Assembly: GCF_003054445.1 (NCBI RefSeq)
Contig: NC_042510.1
Span: 992,001-1,056,000, forward strand
Length of the DNA stretch: 64,000 nucleotides
Source: Pichia kudriavzevii
Lineage: Eukaryota; Ascomycota; Pichiomycetes; Pichiales; Pichiaceae
Direction: 5' to 3'
Shown here: in pieces, positions 9,018 to 17,585 of the stretch
Position numbering within the stretch: position 1 is the stretch's first letter
Layout: every line of letters starts with the position of its first letter
Translations under genes and position numbers: made by a program
The notes under the pieces: generated by a model
Seen by the model: only the letters and a program-made list of their open reading frames with translations
Databases searched by the model: none
What the model was told of the DNA's origin: nothing

Positions 9018-11039
9018 CAGTTGGGTCAAATGTAACTGCAACTAGGTCCTTTTGGCGTTGTTTCTGTAGTTTTGTCTCTTAAATGGTGGAAGAATTTTAG
9101 TGTTTTGCAAGACAAGGAGTTCCAAAAAATTGGAAAAAACAAAAAAAAACATGTCAGAAAGAGATCAAAAGTAAGATAGGGGGTTAATTCAAATTTGTGA
9201 ACGTTTCTGCTGTAAATCCAGTTTTTTCCCCAGCCAACTAAAAGTCCAATACGAGTTTGATGGGCTGTGTCGAGTAGGTATTTACTACTCTAATACAACT
9301 GTTGAACTTGTACAAAGAAAGTTTCAATATGATAAAATAAAAAGAGGGAACAAGTTTTGGAATAAATGATGCCAATACAAGTACTACCACTCCCAACTTT
9401 GAGGAAATTGACACTACCATAGGGGAGAAGTACTTGTATTCCATGATGGCAATGAAAGGACGATGTGATGGACTTATGTTAATTAGACAGCCACGTTGCT
9501 CACATATCTCTGGTACGATTGATGTAAAGTAGCACTGTATTTGGGTTGTTTGATCAAGGCTCAGATACATTATAGATATTCATCCCCCCCTTATTTCACA
9601 TTTCCATCTTACCACAAAAAAAAATCCTTCTGTCAGGGACAAAAAGACGACACGAGATAGCATCACAGTCAGCAGTGGAACGAATTAAAGGACTTAAGCA
9701 TTCAACATTTAAGCTGTTGATGAAGTTGCTAAAGTTTCGTTAGAAAATAAAACACGGTTTACTTTAGAAGAATCCATCGGCGTTTACCTATACTACCACA
9801 TGAATATGTGAGAATCATTGTAAGATAGAATTGAGACTATGATACATTATATGGAAGCGGGTTAAAAGGTCATCCTAATGAGAGGTTTTAAAAATAAGCA
9901 AAGGTTCAAAAGTAGAGATTATTTTATCGTGGTTTGAATCCAATATAAGGTTCATTATCAGAAAAATCATCAACAAGGAAGAGCTTGGCTATTTTTCTAT
10001 TATTGCTCCGAGGTGAAGTGCGCTTTCCACAGAAGTGGCAGTTAGGTTCAATGATATAGACAATAGAGCTGATCTGTGAAGGCGTTTTAGAGAAGGCGAC
10101 ACATGGTGTGGCTACATATGCAGAGTGTAAGTAATGAAATGGGTAGGATAGATCTTATGTGAACAACGTTTTTGGTGCATGAGTACAAGGTGAATAAGCT
10201 CTTACGCTTATTTATTCTCAGCAATAACTTCATGGATTGGAAATAAACTCAAAGCTTTTCTTGCTTCAGCGTTTCGGGCCTGTAGTCTTCCCAACGGTAT
10301 TTGAATCAATAGGCATTAAAAGGTAAAATACTCTTGTCTGAAAGTCAAACATGCACAGCTACATCTGGATAGCAAACAAAAAATCCCAAATCAGAATTTA
10401 CAGTGAACATATGAAATGTAGTCAGGTTAGAATTCACACCTGTAAGTACGAAGTTTTTCTCCTTTTTCTAAAGACAACCAGATTCTCCACTCATTTACAA
10501 CACAAGCATTTCAATTATATTTATAGAATCAGACGAGAAAAGCTGTCCGAGTGGCTCAACTGTACAATTGTACCAGAATTTGATAACACAAGTCGATTGA
10601 AACTTATATAAGGTTACAGACCCTCAGCAGAAATCAATGGCGGTACATTGGATTGGGAAGGGAAAAAAAAGCAACCACGTGGAACTATGCCGAACTTTAT
10701 GGAATCAGATATAGCACAATATACCCGTTAAGTGAGTGCCAGAGTGTGAGCAACAGTGAATGTTGACGATCAGGTTGTAGCAATTGAGGCGTTCTATGCT
10801 TCCCATGTAGAGAGAGATATAATACTCAAATTGTTTTCCGCGTTTCGGGATTTGAGATTCCGTGAAAAAAAAAAAGAGAAGTCATTTGCAATCATACCAT
10901 AAAGTGATGTCTCCAGTGGAACAACACCATCATTACGATACGTATCTACAGAAATAGCACCCTATTTTCTCTTGTTTCTGTTTACTTCCTCTTGAGGCCC
11001 TGGTGTGTATATTATACAGAACAGACAGAACTTCAGCAA
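9018..11039. other. 2-kb gene-poor divergent region between ESA1 and BNA2
   Basis: I see no convincing gene in 2.0 kb. One ATG-initiated frame (9238-9570, minus) is listed separately. The sequence is moderately AT-rich without obvious repeats; a GCGTTTCGGG decamer occurs twice (near 10270 and 10848), and a CACGTG E-box sits at 10676-10681. An A-box-like stretch near 10547 (GTCCGAGTGGCTCAACTG) has no B-box or tRNA fold after it. The region must contain the ESA1 and BNA2 promoters. It may also hold an unrecognised RNA gene. Confidence 0.5.
9238..9570 (-). CDS. Doubtful 110-residue frame upstream of ESA1
   Basis: This ATG-initiated frame of 110 codons is on the ESA1 strand and ends 220 bp before the ESA1 start. 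The peptide has one strongly hydrophobic stretch (about residues 58-85) and is otherwise unremarkable. I recognise no family, and the amino-acid make-up (Ile, Ser, Tyr, Phe) is what AT-rich non-coding DNA tends to give. It is listed only because the surrounding 2 kb has no other candidate. Confidence 0.15.
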   Translation of the reverse strand: MYLSLDQTTQIQCYFTSIVPEICEQRGCLINISPSHRPFIAIMEYKYFSPMVVSISSKLGVVVLVLASFIPKLVPSFYFIILKLSLYKFNSCIRVVNTYSTQPIKLVLDF

Positions 11040-12377
11040 ATGTCCTACACATACCCACTGCCTGAACTAAAGACGTACGGCATATCCGAGAAGACGGGGT
11101 TCTTACCTGAGGAGGTTCCACTCACAAGACTTCCAAGTTACTTTGATTCCTGGGAGAATACTGCTGCCGTATTGCCTGCACTCTTGTTGACGAAGAGAAT
11201 CAGAGAGGTTATTGATAAATTTGACATACTTGATGTGAGCAAGTTAGAGAATGAAAGAGAATATAGAAGGGCATACTCTATTCTAGGATATCTAGGACAT
11301 GCATATATATGGGGGGTGGATGAGCCCATTAACAAATTGCCAATTCAGATTGCAGAACCGTGGATCAAGGTATCTGAGCATTTGAGGATCCCTCCTATTG
11401 CGACATATGCAGGCCTATGTCTATGGAACTGGCAAGAGCTCTTTCCCGTTGAACATTATGCTAATGACGAAGGGTTTTTGGACAATTTGAAAACCATAAC
11501 TACATTCACCGGATCAATTGACGAATCGTGGTTTTATCTAGTTAGTGTCTATTTTGAATATAAAGTAGCACCATGCATAAGAATTGGACTTGACGCCATT
11601 AGGGGTGCAAGAAATGATCAACCGGAGAAAGTGATTGAATGTTTAGAAGCTCTAGCCGAGAAAATAGATTACTTGGGTAGCTTGTTTATGAAGATGGAGG
11701 AGATGTGTGATCCGCATGTTTTCTATTTTAGATTGAGGCCATACTTGGCAGGTTGGAAAAACATGAAGGGTGTTGGCTTAGAAGATGGTGTATATTACGG
11801 CAGAGAGGACAAACCAAGGACCTACTGTGGTGGATCGAATGCACAATCGTCATCTATTCAAATGCTTGACTTATTCTTGAATGTTGAACATCATGCTACT
11901 GGTGAAAGTAATAAGGAAGGGGGCAATCCGTTTATGTCAGAGATGAGGAAGTACATGCCCGGACCACATGCTGATTTTTTGGAACATCTAAGCAAGGTGA
12001 ATGTTATTCGTGATTACGTTATGAAGAATGCATCCAAGAACGATGAGCTGGTGTTAGCGTATGATGCCTGTGTTGCAATGTTGAAGGCCTTCAGAGATAA
12101 ACATATCAGACTGGTTACTCGATATATCGTTATTCAGGCACGCAAAGAATCTGACTTGGGATCGGCTAGTGTTCAAAAGAGCACACTACGTGCTGGCTTG
12201 GCGAAAGGTGGCAAGGACAAAGTTCTTAGAGGTACTGGGGGCACTGCACTCTTGCCGTTTTTGAAGCAATGTAGAGACGAGACAGGTAATACTGCAGCTG
12301 GCAGCTGGGGTAAGAGAATCCTGTCAGTACAAGAGAAGGGTGAAGCTGAGGCAAGTAAGAGGGTGAGGAGAAACTAA
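11040..12377 (+). CDS. BNA2: Indoleamine/tryptophan 2,3-dioxygenase, kynurenine pathway
   Basis: The 445-residue protein is the heme dioxygenase that opens the tryptophan ring to N-formylkynurenine, the first step of de novo NAD synthesis. It aligns along its length with S. cerevisiae Bna2 as I remember it: PLPELKTYGIS..GFLPEEVPLTRLP, YRRAYSILGYLGHAYIWG, TTFTGSIDESWFYLVSV, CDPHVFYFRLRPYLAGWKNM and YCGGSNAQSSSIQMLD. The proximal heme histidine is probably that of the FRDKHIRLVTRYI segment, and the end keeps GTGGTALLPFLKQCRDET. The first ATG is at 11040; the frame extends upstream only from a TTG. The next step of the pathway, BNA7, is at 60905-61831. Confidence 0.95.
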   Translation: MSYTYPLPELKTYGISEKTGFLPEEVPLTRLPSYFDSWENTAAVLPALLLTKRIREVIDKFDILDVSKLENEREYRRAYSILGYLGHAYIWGVDEPINKLPIQIAEPWIKVSEHLRIPPIATYAGLCLWNWQELFPVEHYANDEGFLDNLKTITTFTGSIDESWFYLVSVYFEYKVAPCIRIGLDAIRGARNDQPEKVIECLEALAEKIDYLGSLFMKMEEMCDPHVFYFRLRPYLAGWKNMKGVGLEDGVYYGREDKPRTYCGGSNAQSSSIQMLDLFLNVEHHATGESNKEGGNPFMSEMRKYMPGPHADFLEHLSKVNVIRDYVMKNASKNDELVLAYDACVAMLKAFRDKHIRLVTRYIVIQARKESDLGSASVQKSTLRAGLAKGGKDKVLRGTGGTALLPFLKQCRDETGNTAAGSWGKRILSVQEKGEAEASKRVRRN

Positions 12378-12631
12378 TTTATGGCTTGTTTTTCATGTTT
12401 CCCTTTTTGCGTTTAGTTTGCTTTTTCGTATCCGCTTCCATCTATTTCTAATCTCTTTGGTTGTTTGATGCCTTTTTATTTTATATTTCCTATTACTTCT
12501 TTGGAGACGGGCAAGAGGAAAGTGTGAAAGAAATGAAAGAAACGGAGAGGAAATGAGAGAAAAATTCATCAAATAATGACTTAACGTGTATGTAAATGTA
12601 TCTAAAATCAAGTTTAAGTTTATAAAAAAAA

Positions 12632-13930
12632 TCAGAGTTTAATAACGGATAGTCTATCGTAGATACTCCTATTTCTAACGGCGCCATCATAGGAATGGTA
12701 GTTGTCAGTTAACTTTCTTTGTATTTCGAGTCTCTCTTGTAAGAGGCTCTTGGAGGTTTCGTTATCCGGGGTTTCAATCCAGGCAATTGTCTTTGAGATG
12801 AATTCTTCTTGTAATTTTGATCTCTCGAGGAATAGTTTCTCTGTGATTTCCTTGTCGGTAATGGCCAGACCATTGTCCTTTTCGTTTGGTTGTAGATATT
12901 CATATTCGTAGTCGTCATCACCGTCTAAAAATTTCATCAATTGGTCCTTCTCAATGAATTTCTCCAAATCGGATATATTCTTTGTAAAGTTGATTTTGGA
13001 TGCAACCACTGGATCCAACCAATTTTTCACAATTTTCCAGATCCCATTGAAGATCCATGGTGCACGATGGATCAATAACACACCCAATGATTCTGGATAG
13101 TGGGCCTCGAAGGCTTTAATCATAAACTTCACTGGATCATAGTCCATGTTGGCCATGGTGAAGCCTTGAAGGTCGAATATAACAGTACAAGAATCTACAG
13201 GTTCATGAAGTGTCAACCTCGAATATTCAATCATCAAAAGAGTAAATTTTTCAATCTCTTCAGGTGTTTGATCTGCCTTATGGTGGAACCTTGGACGCAC
13301 AATAACTAGTGGTCTACCTCTACGATCTTTACCGTGAATGAGACATTTACCTGACTTGAATTGAGAGATGACACCATCCAGACCTTTCCTTTGGCATTCC
13401 AACTCACCCCCATGCAAGAGGCTATCGACATGGCTCTCCTTCATTCTCCATTCGATGGAATTGGCAAACATCAACAGGGAATGATCAACGTCCCATTTTC
13501 GAGCCCTAATGAATCGAAGAATCAGATTGTCTGGATAGTCCTGTCTGATTGCAAGCCAAAAGGCGTCCAATACCTTCTTTGGATCCAAACTGGCCAACGC
13601 CTCATGGACCCTGACGTCGGTGGAATGCTTCACACTCGGATCAATGGCAGCCTGGTTTGATAACGTCTTGGCAAGATGCTCCTCCTCCTTCTTGGAATTT
13701 CTCTTGAACCGGCCAAACAACCCGCCCCCACTGCTACTGCTGCCGCCACCGCTCTTGTGGGCATGTTTCTCAACGGGGACAGCCTTCACTGAGTTGGACC
13801 TCGATAGCGGACCGTGTGGGGTCACCTTGTACCCTGAGAAATGTAGAATGTACATCCAGAATTCCTTGAGGACCAGTTCTTGGTCGGGGGAGAGGTTCTG
13901 TACCCTTCCCGATGGCATTGCGTTGGTCAT
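12632..13930 (-). CDS. CSR1: Sec14-like phosphatidylinositol transfer protein
   Basis: The 432-residue protein has a CRAL-TRIO N-terminal helix region followed by a lipid-binding CRAL-TRIO domain (about residues 200-375). FIRARKWDVDHSLLMFANSIEWR, YPESLGVLLIHRAPWIFNGIWKIVKNWLDPVVASKINFTKN and the C-terminal RSIYDRLSVIKL match S. cerevisiae Csr1/Sfh2, which transfers phosphatidylinositol and acts in lipid turnover and late secretion. The Gly/Ser-rich insert near residues 58-72 precedes a basic stretch (RFKRNSKKEE). A second ATG lies four codons downstream. The gene is convergent with BNA2; the 254-bp gap between them is AT-rich and holds nothing else. Confidence 0.93.
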   Translation of the reverse strand: MTNAMPSGRVQNLSPDQELVLKEFWMYILHFSGYKVTPHGPLSRSNSVKAVPVEKHAHKSGGGSSSSGGGLFGRFKRNSKKEEEHLAKTLSNQAAIDPSVKHSTDVRVHEALASLDPKKVLDAFWLAIRQDYPDNLILRFIRARKWDVDHSLLMFANSIEWRMKESHVDSLLHGGELECQRKGLDGVISQFKSGKCLIHGKDRRGRPLVIVRPRFHHKADQTPEEIEKFTLLMIEYSRLTLHEPVDSCTVIFDLQGFTMANMDYDPVKFMIKAFEAHYPESLGVLLIHRAPWIFNGIWKIVKNWLDPVVASKINFTKNISDLEKFIEKDQLMKFLDGDDDYEYEYLQPNEKDNGLAITDKEITEKLFLERSKLQEEFISKTIAWIETPDNETSKSLLQERLEIQRKLTDNYHSYDGAVRNRSIYDRLSVIKL

Positions 13931-14265
13931 TGCTATTGGATCGTTATTGGTGGAACAAACAACCTATTAAAACAAACCTATCAAAACAACAACAATAAGT
14001 ACAATTTGCTAACTTCTAAGAGGACCATTCTAAACTTGTAAATTTACACATAACATTCCTTCAGTAAATGCCAGATTCGTTTCAGTATTATCCATTTGAA
14101 AAAATAAAAAGAGGCCTTGCAAAAGTGAAAAAGCGAGAAAAATCGCGTATACGAAACTAAGAAACCATTCAGTTGTAGCAAAAAAAAAAAAGTATTAAAA
14201 TATTATTAACATGGTGTTGCTACATGAGGAAACAAATTTACTCGAGCCAGTCAAACAGAGAGACA
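13931..14265. other. Intergenic region CSR1-PAA1
   Basis: The two minus-strand genes are separated by 335 bp. This must contain the PAA1 3' end and the CSR1 promoter. It is AT-rich, with an A11 run near 14180, and shows no gene. Confidence 0.5.
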
Positions 14266-15147
14266 TTACAAGTTACGGACATTGTTATAGTCAACAGTGC
14301 TGTTGTTGCTGCTTTCACCGCTGCCGTCGTCGTTGTTGTCGTTGTTGTCGTTGTCGTCGTCGTCAGGATGCTCGAGCTTCAATACCATGTCATGCCAAAC
14401 AACACCAGCAAACCGACATTGGCTCTCCCCCTTGTCTGTAAAGCCCAGTCCGGCATAGAAGGGCACCAGGCTCTCCTTGCAGAGGAGACATACCGTCTCG
14501 GCAACGTCCTGCTGGGCCATCTTCTGAATGTAGTCCTTCACCATCAATGAGCCTAGTCGGCGGCCCCTAAACTCCGGGTGAACAATGACTCCATGAATGG
14601 CAATTGTAGATCCCGAGTCGTCGTGGCCAATAGTGGCATTGTCATTGTCATTAGCATTAGCATTAGCATTAGCATTGGCATTGACATTAGCATTGGCATT
14701 GACATTAGCATTGGCATTGACATTGCTAGTGGTGTCGCTCTGTAAAGACTCATCTCTCTGCTTCTCCATCAACTCTCTTAATTCACGGGTCAGATACGCC
14801 TCCTTCAACTGGCCATTCTCGCACATAACACTATGGAAACCTTCACCAACTCCCATAGAGGCGTCGGTGACCAGGGGCGAATTTGTCTTTGTTCCAATAA
14901 CAGCACCAATTAGCGTCTCTCTCTTGACAGTGCTCCTCAAGGGGAGCTCACTCCCCTTGAGCTTAGAGTCGTCAAACTCCCGTACAAACAACCCGCTGCA
15001 TAGTTCTGGACATACAGTGAGCCTATACTCGAGCTTTAGAGGGGACGCCTGTTCTGGCGGCGGGAAACAGAGCCTCTCTAGAAGCACCACCTGCGGGAGG
15101 TCTCTCAAATTGAGCGGACGGATGTATGTATGTTGCGGACGGGACAT
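14266..15147 (-). CDS. PAA1: GNAT acetyltransferase, polyamine/arylalkylamine N-acetyltransferase type
   Basis: The 293-residue protein carries a GNAT fold: IRPLNLRDLPQVVLLERLCFPPPEQAS at the N-terminus, and the acetyl-CoA loop VHPEFRGRRLGSLMVKDYIQ followed by VCLLCKESLVPFYAGLGFTDKGES. This matches the fungal serotonin/polyamine acetyltransferase family, Paa1 in S. cerevisiae (191 residues), which acetylates polyamines. The extra length comes from an insert between the N-terminal strands and the CoA loop. The insert ends in 15 dipeptides of NA/NV/ND type encoded by a hexanucleotide array. The C-terminal tail is a second low-complexity Asp/Asn stretch. Both inserts should be disordered loops that leave the fold intact. 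Confidence 0.82.
   Translation of the reverse strand: MSRPQHTYIRPLNLRDLPQVVLLERLCFPPPEQASPLKLEYRLTVCPELCSGLFVREFDDSKLKGSELPLRSTVKRETLIGAVIGTKTNSPLVTDASMGVGEGFHSVMCENGQLKEAYLTRELRELMEKQRDESLQSDTTSNVNANANVNANANVNANANANANANDNDNATIGHDDSGSTIAIHGVIVHPEFRGRRLGSLMVKDYIQKMAQQDVAETVCLLCKESLVPFYAGLGFTDKGESQCRFAGVVWHDMVLKLEHPDDDDNDNNDNNDDGSGESSNNSTVDYNNVRNL
14637..14726. repeat. In-frame hexanucleotide array inside PAA1 (15 units)
   Basis: Fifteen consecutive hexamers of CATTRG/CATTGA/CATTGT type occupy exactly 90 bp and encode alternating Asn-Ala, Asn-Val and Asn-Asp dipeptides on the minus strand. The hexamer period keeps the frame whatever the copy number, so length variation would be tolerated. Confidence 0.95.
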
Positions 15148-15572
15148 TGGAATCGCTCAGTGTACACAAGTGTTGTATTGTGTTGTATTGTGTTGTGTTG
15201 TACTGTATTGTATTGTATTGTATTGTATTGTGTACATACACCTTGTCAAGGATGCAGTGGCACGAAATTGTCCAAGAGGGATAATTAAAAAAAAAAAGGG
15301 GCAACATTACCATAGAGAATGAGGATACTCTAAAATTGCCCTTTTTCCTCTTTCCTCCTCCTCCCCCCCTTTTTTTTTTTTCTAACCCAATTCGGCAGCC
15401 GCGCACGTGACGCCGCACAAGCCGTTTTCGGAAGACGCTGCATTGGAAGTTTCACACAGACAAGAGACGGTTTAGAGAAGAATTGACATTTAACAAGGTG
15501 TCAACACTACATATACATTTTGGCAGAACAAGTCTAAGAGGAAAGTGTTGATCATACAACACCACTCTAACG
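15148..15572. promoter_or_regulatory. Divergent promoter PAA1-LSM5 with pentanucleotide repeat and E-box
   Basis: This 425-bp region contains a TGTTGTATTG/TGTATTG repeat at 15172-15232, next to the PAA1 start. It also has a long pyrimidine tract with C6 and T12 runs (15340-15382) and a perfect E-box CACGTG at 15404-15409, in the context GCGCACGTGACGCC, 164 bp from the LSM5 start. No gene is seen. Confidence 0.55.
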
Positions 15573-15863
15573 ATGACAAACTCCCATGACCGTGCCGACC
15601 AACAGCTGCCTTCAGAAGAGGCGTCCGAGTGCATGACGCTCCCGCTAGAACTTATTGACGAGTGTGTGGGCAAACGCCTGCGTGCGTACCTGAGAGACCG
15701 ACACGTCTTTGAGGGGACGCTAGTTGGGTTCGACGAGCTCGTCAATCTCGTCCTTGAGGACGTGGTGGAGGTGGGTCCGAACAGAGACGGCACCGGGACG
15801 GTGCCGTCCAAACGGATGCTGCTCAGTTCGAGAACGCTGGCTATTCTGGCCCCTCTCGAGTAA
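15573..15863 (+). CDS. LSM5: U6 snRNA-associated Sm-like protein LSm5
   Basis: The 96-residue Sm-like protein has the Sm1 motif (GKRLRAYLRDRHVFEGTLVGFDELVNLVLEDVVE, about residues 34-67) and Sm2 (KRMLLSSRTLAILAPLE). The start LPLELIDECVGKR matches LSm5 of the LSm1-7 and LSm2-8 rings, which act in mRNA decay and U6 snRNP assembly. An N-terminal extension of about 22 residues is not shared by most orthologues. The gene is visibly more GC-rich than those to its right in the window. Confidence 0.92.
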   Translation: MTNSHDRADQQLPSEEASECMTLPLELIDECVGKRLRAYLRDRHVFEGTLVGFDELVNLVLEDVVEVGPNRDGTGTVPSKRMLLSSRTLAILAPLE

Positions 15864-16547
15864 TTGTATACTCTGTGTACATGTGTATCCTAATTGTCGA
15901 GTTTGATAGCCATGGTGGAAAGTAGTACGGTAGTATAGTGTAGTGTATTACTGTATTTACTTGGTATTATTGGAGTATACTATAGCGAAGTATATGATAA
16001 TGCAATATAGTATAGTATTGTATTGTATTATAGTATAGTATAGTATTGTTACAGTATTATACTATAGTATAGTATTGTATAGTATTATAGTATTGTAGTA
16101 TAGTATTATAGTATTGTAGTATAGTGTAATATTGTATCGTATAGTATAGTATTGTATTGTATTATAGTATAGTATTGTATTGTATCATATAGTATAGTAT
16201 AATATTGTATCGCTAGAGTAAAGTATTGTATTGTATCGTTAGAGTATAGTATTGTATTGTATTATAGTATAGTGTAATATTGTATCGTATAGTATAGTAT
16301 TGTATTGTATTATAGTATAGTATTGTATTGTATCATATAGTATAGTATAATATTGTATCGCTAGAGTAAAGTATTGTATTGTATCGTTAGAGTATAGTAT
16401 TGTATTGTATTATAGTATAGTATAATATTGTATCGTATAGTATAGTATTGTATTGTATTGTATGGCACATTGGTTGTGTGTGATGGAATAACATCATCAC
16501 TTTCCTCAAACAGACCTACTTACCACCAGTTATGGCCCAGTGTGTAC
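15864..16547. repeat. TATAGTATTG-type minisatellite with a 148-bp higher-order unit
   Basis: From about 15920 to 16463 the spacer between the convergent LSM5 and OCA6 is almost wholly built from short words of the form TATAGTAT, AGTATTGT and ATTGTATTG. Within it lies a higher-order unit: the word TCGTATAGTATAGTATTG recurs at 16137, 16285 and 16433, that is, every 148 bp, and the 148-bp copies differ at only a few bases (for example AGTGTAATAT against AGTATAATAT). The third copy is truncated by unique DNA at 16464. No gene is seen. Confidence 0.93.
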
Positions 16548-17150
16548 TCACCCAATAAACCGCACATTCTTGAACCCAGGATGACGGACAATGATGTTCT
16601 CATTCAACCCACTCCAGATCCACTCGACTAACTTCCCCCGAGAGAGCTCTAGCTGCGGAACAAAGTCTTGCACAAACGTCCGGTCATTGTGCGTCACATT
16701 GGATCCATAATGGATAAACTCGTCAAAGATACTCACCGTGGACCACAGCTGCAACTTCCGAAGACACGCAACAACCAAACTCGTGATTTGCCCCCCATTG
16801 TAACAGTAAATGTACACATTCCCGTACTCCTTGTTCAAAATAATCTCCAAGATCTCCATCACCTGGCCATGTGTTATGGGAATCTCCCTGTTCTTCCCCT
16901 TGTCCCGTACACTAGTGTCAACGGGGAAATGCACATACCGGACACCATTTTCACGGATGTATTCTCTCAGCGCATCTCCATTCTCTCCATCTCCATCAAA
17001 GAGAGACCTCTCCGTTAGGGCAACCATAGTGTCAATGCCAAGAAACTTCAGAAACGGTATGTTGTTTCGCTTGGGACGTCCGCCCCTAACGAGCGTGGTT
17101 TGGACCCGGTTGAAATTGGCAGGTGGGATAAACGTGTTCTTGTCGTCCAT
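16548..17150 (-). CDS. OCA6: Atypical dual-specificity phosphatase-like protein, Oca6 type
   Basis: The 200-residue protein belongs to the Siw14/Oca family, whose members form a complex linked to inositol pyrophosphates and oxidant-induced cell-cycle arrest. Its start FNRVQTTLVRGGRPKRNNIPFLKFLGI and the block SLVVACLRKLQLWSTVSIFDEFIHYGS match S. cerevisiae Oca6. The P-loop reads C-YNGGQ-I: the cysteine is present but isoleucine replaces the arginine of the CX5R signature. The S. cerevisiae protein, as I remember it, has the same replacement. It is therefore probably a non-catalytic partner, by inference. The frame continues upstream only from a GTG; the first ATG is at 17150. Confidence 0.87.
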   Translation of the reverse strand: MDDKNTFIPPANFNRVQTTLVRGGRPKRNNIPFLKFLGIDTMVALTERSLFDGDGENGDALREYIRENGVRYVHFPVDTSVRDKGKNREIPITHGQVMEILEIILNKEYGNVYIYCYNGGQITSLVVACLRKLQLWSTVSIFDEFIHYGSNVTHNDRTFVQDFVPQLELSRGKLVEWIWSGLNENIIVRHPGFKNVRFIG

Positions 17151-17585
17151 TTCTAGCGTCACCTTTCCTCTTTGGAGTTCCTAAACTTCTTTGGATTCCT
17201 ATACTTCTTTGGATTCCTAAATTTCTTTGGATTCCTATACTTCTTTGGAGTGCCTATACCTCTTTTGTAAGTAAATTGCTTCCATACAACTGCTGAAATC
17301 CCAGCTGGTTTCCCTCAAGCTACTCACCGGTTGATAAAGGGCGGCATCAAAGGAACGCATCGATACACACTCGTTGACGATCCTCCGTCTCCTAAAGTAA
17401 ATGCTTCTCGGTCTTTATTTTTGGGAGTTTTCATGCCTCATGATTTTTTTTTTTTCTCCCCCTTGTTTTTTCTTGGGGAGAAATAGAGTGGTGTGAATTG
17501 ACTACCATCACCACCACCACCACCACCTGATGGATTACGCTGGCTGTATCCCTTGCCCCTCAATCAATCGGAATCTTCATTGACC
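17151..17585. promoter_or_regulatory. Divergent promoter OCA6-DOS2 with an 18-bp tandem repeat
   Basis: An 18-bp unit TTCTTTGGATTCCTATAC is tandemly repeated at 17187-17204, 17205-17222 and 17223-17240. A degenerate copy lies on each side, giving an array of about 17168-17258. It begins within 20 bp of the OCA6 start and so lies in that gene's 5' leader or core promoter. Farther on are a T-run (17445-17456) and a CACCAC run (17508-17527), about 60 bp before the DOS2 start. No gene is seen. Confidence 0.7.

Noticed and set aside
10530-10615. tRNA-Ser/Leu-like start (GTCCGAGTGGCTCAACTG)
   Set aside because: No B-box, T-arm or closing acceptor stem follows.
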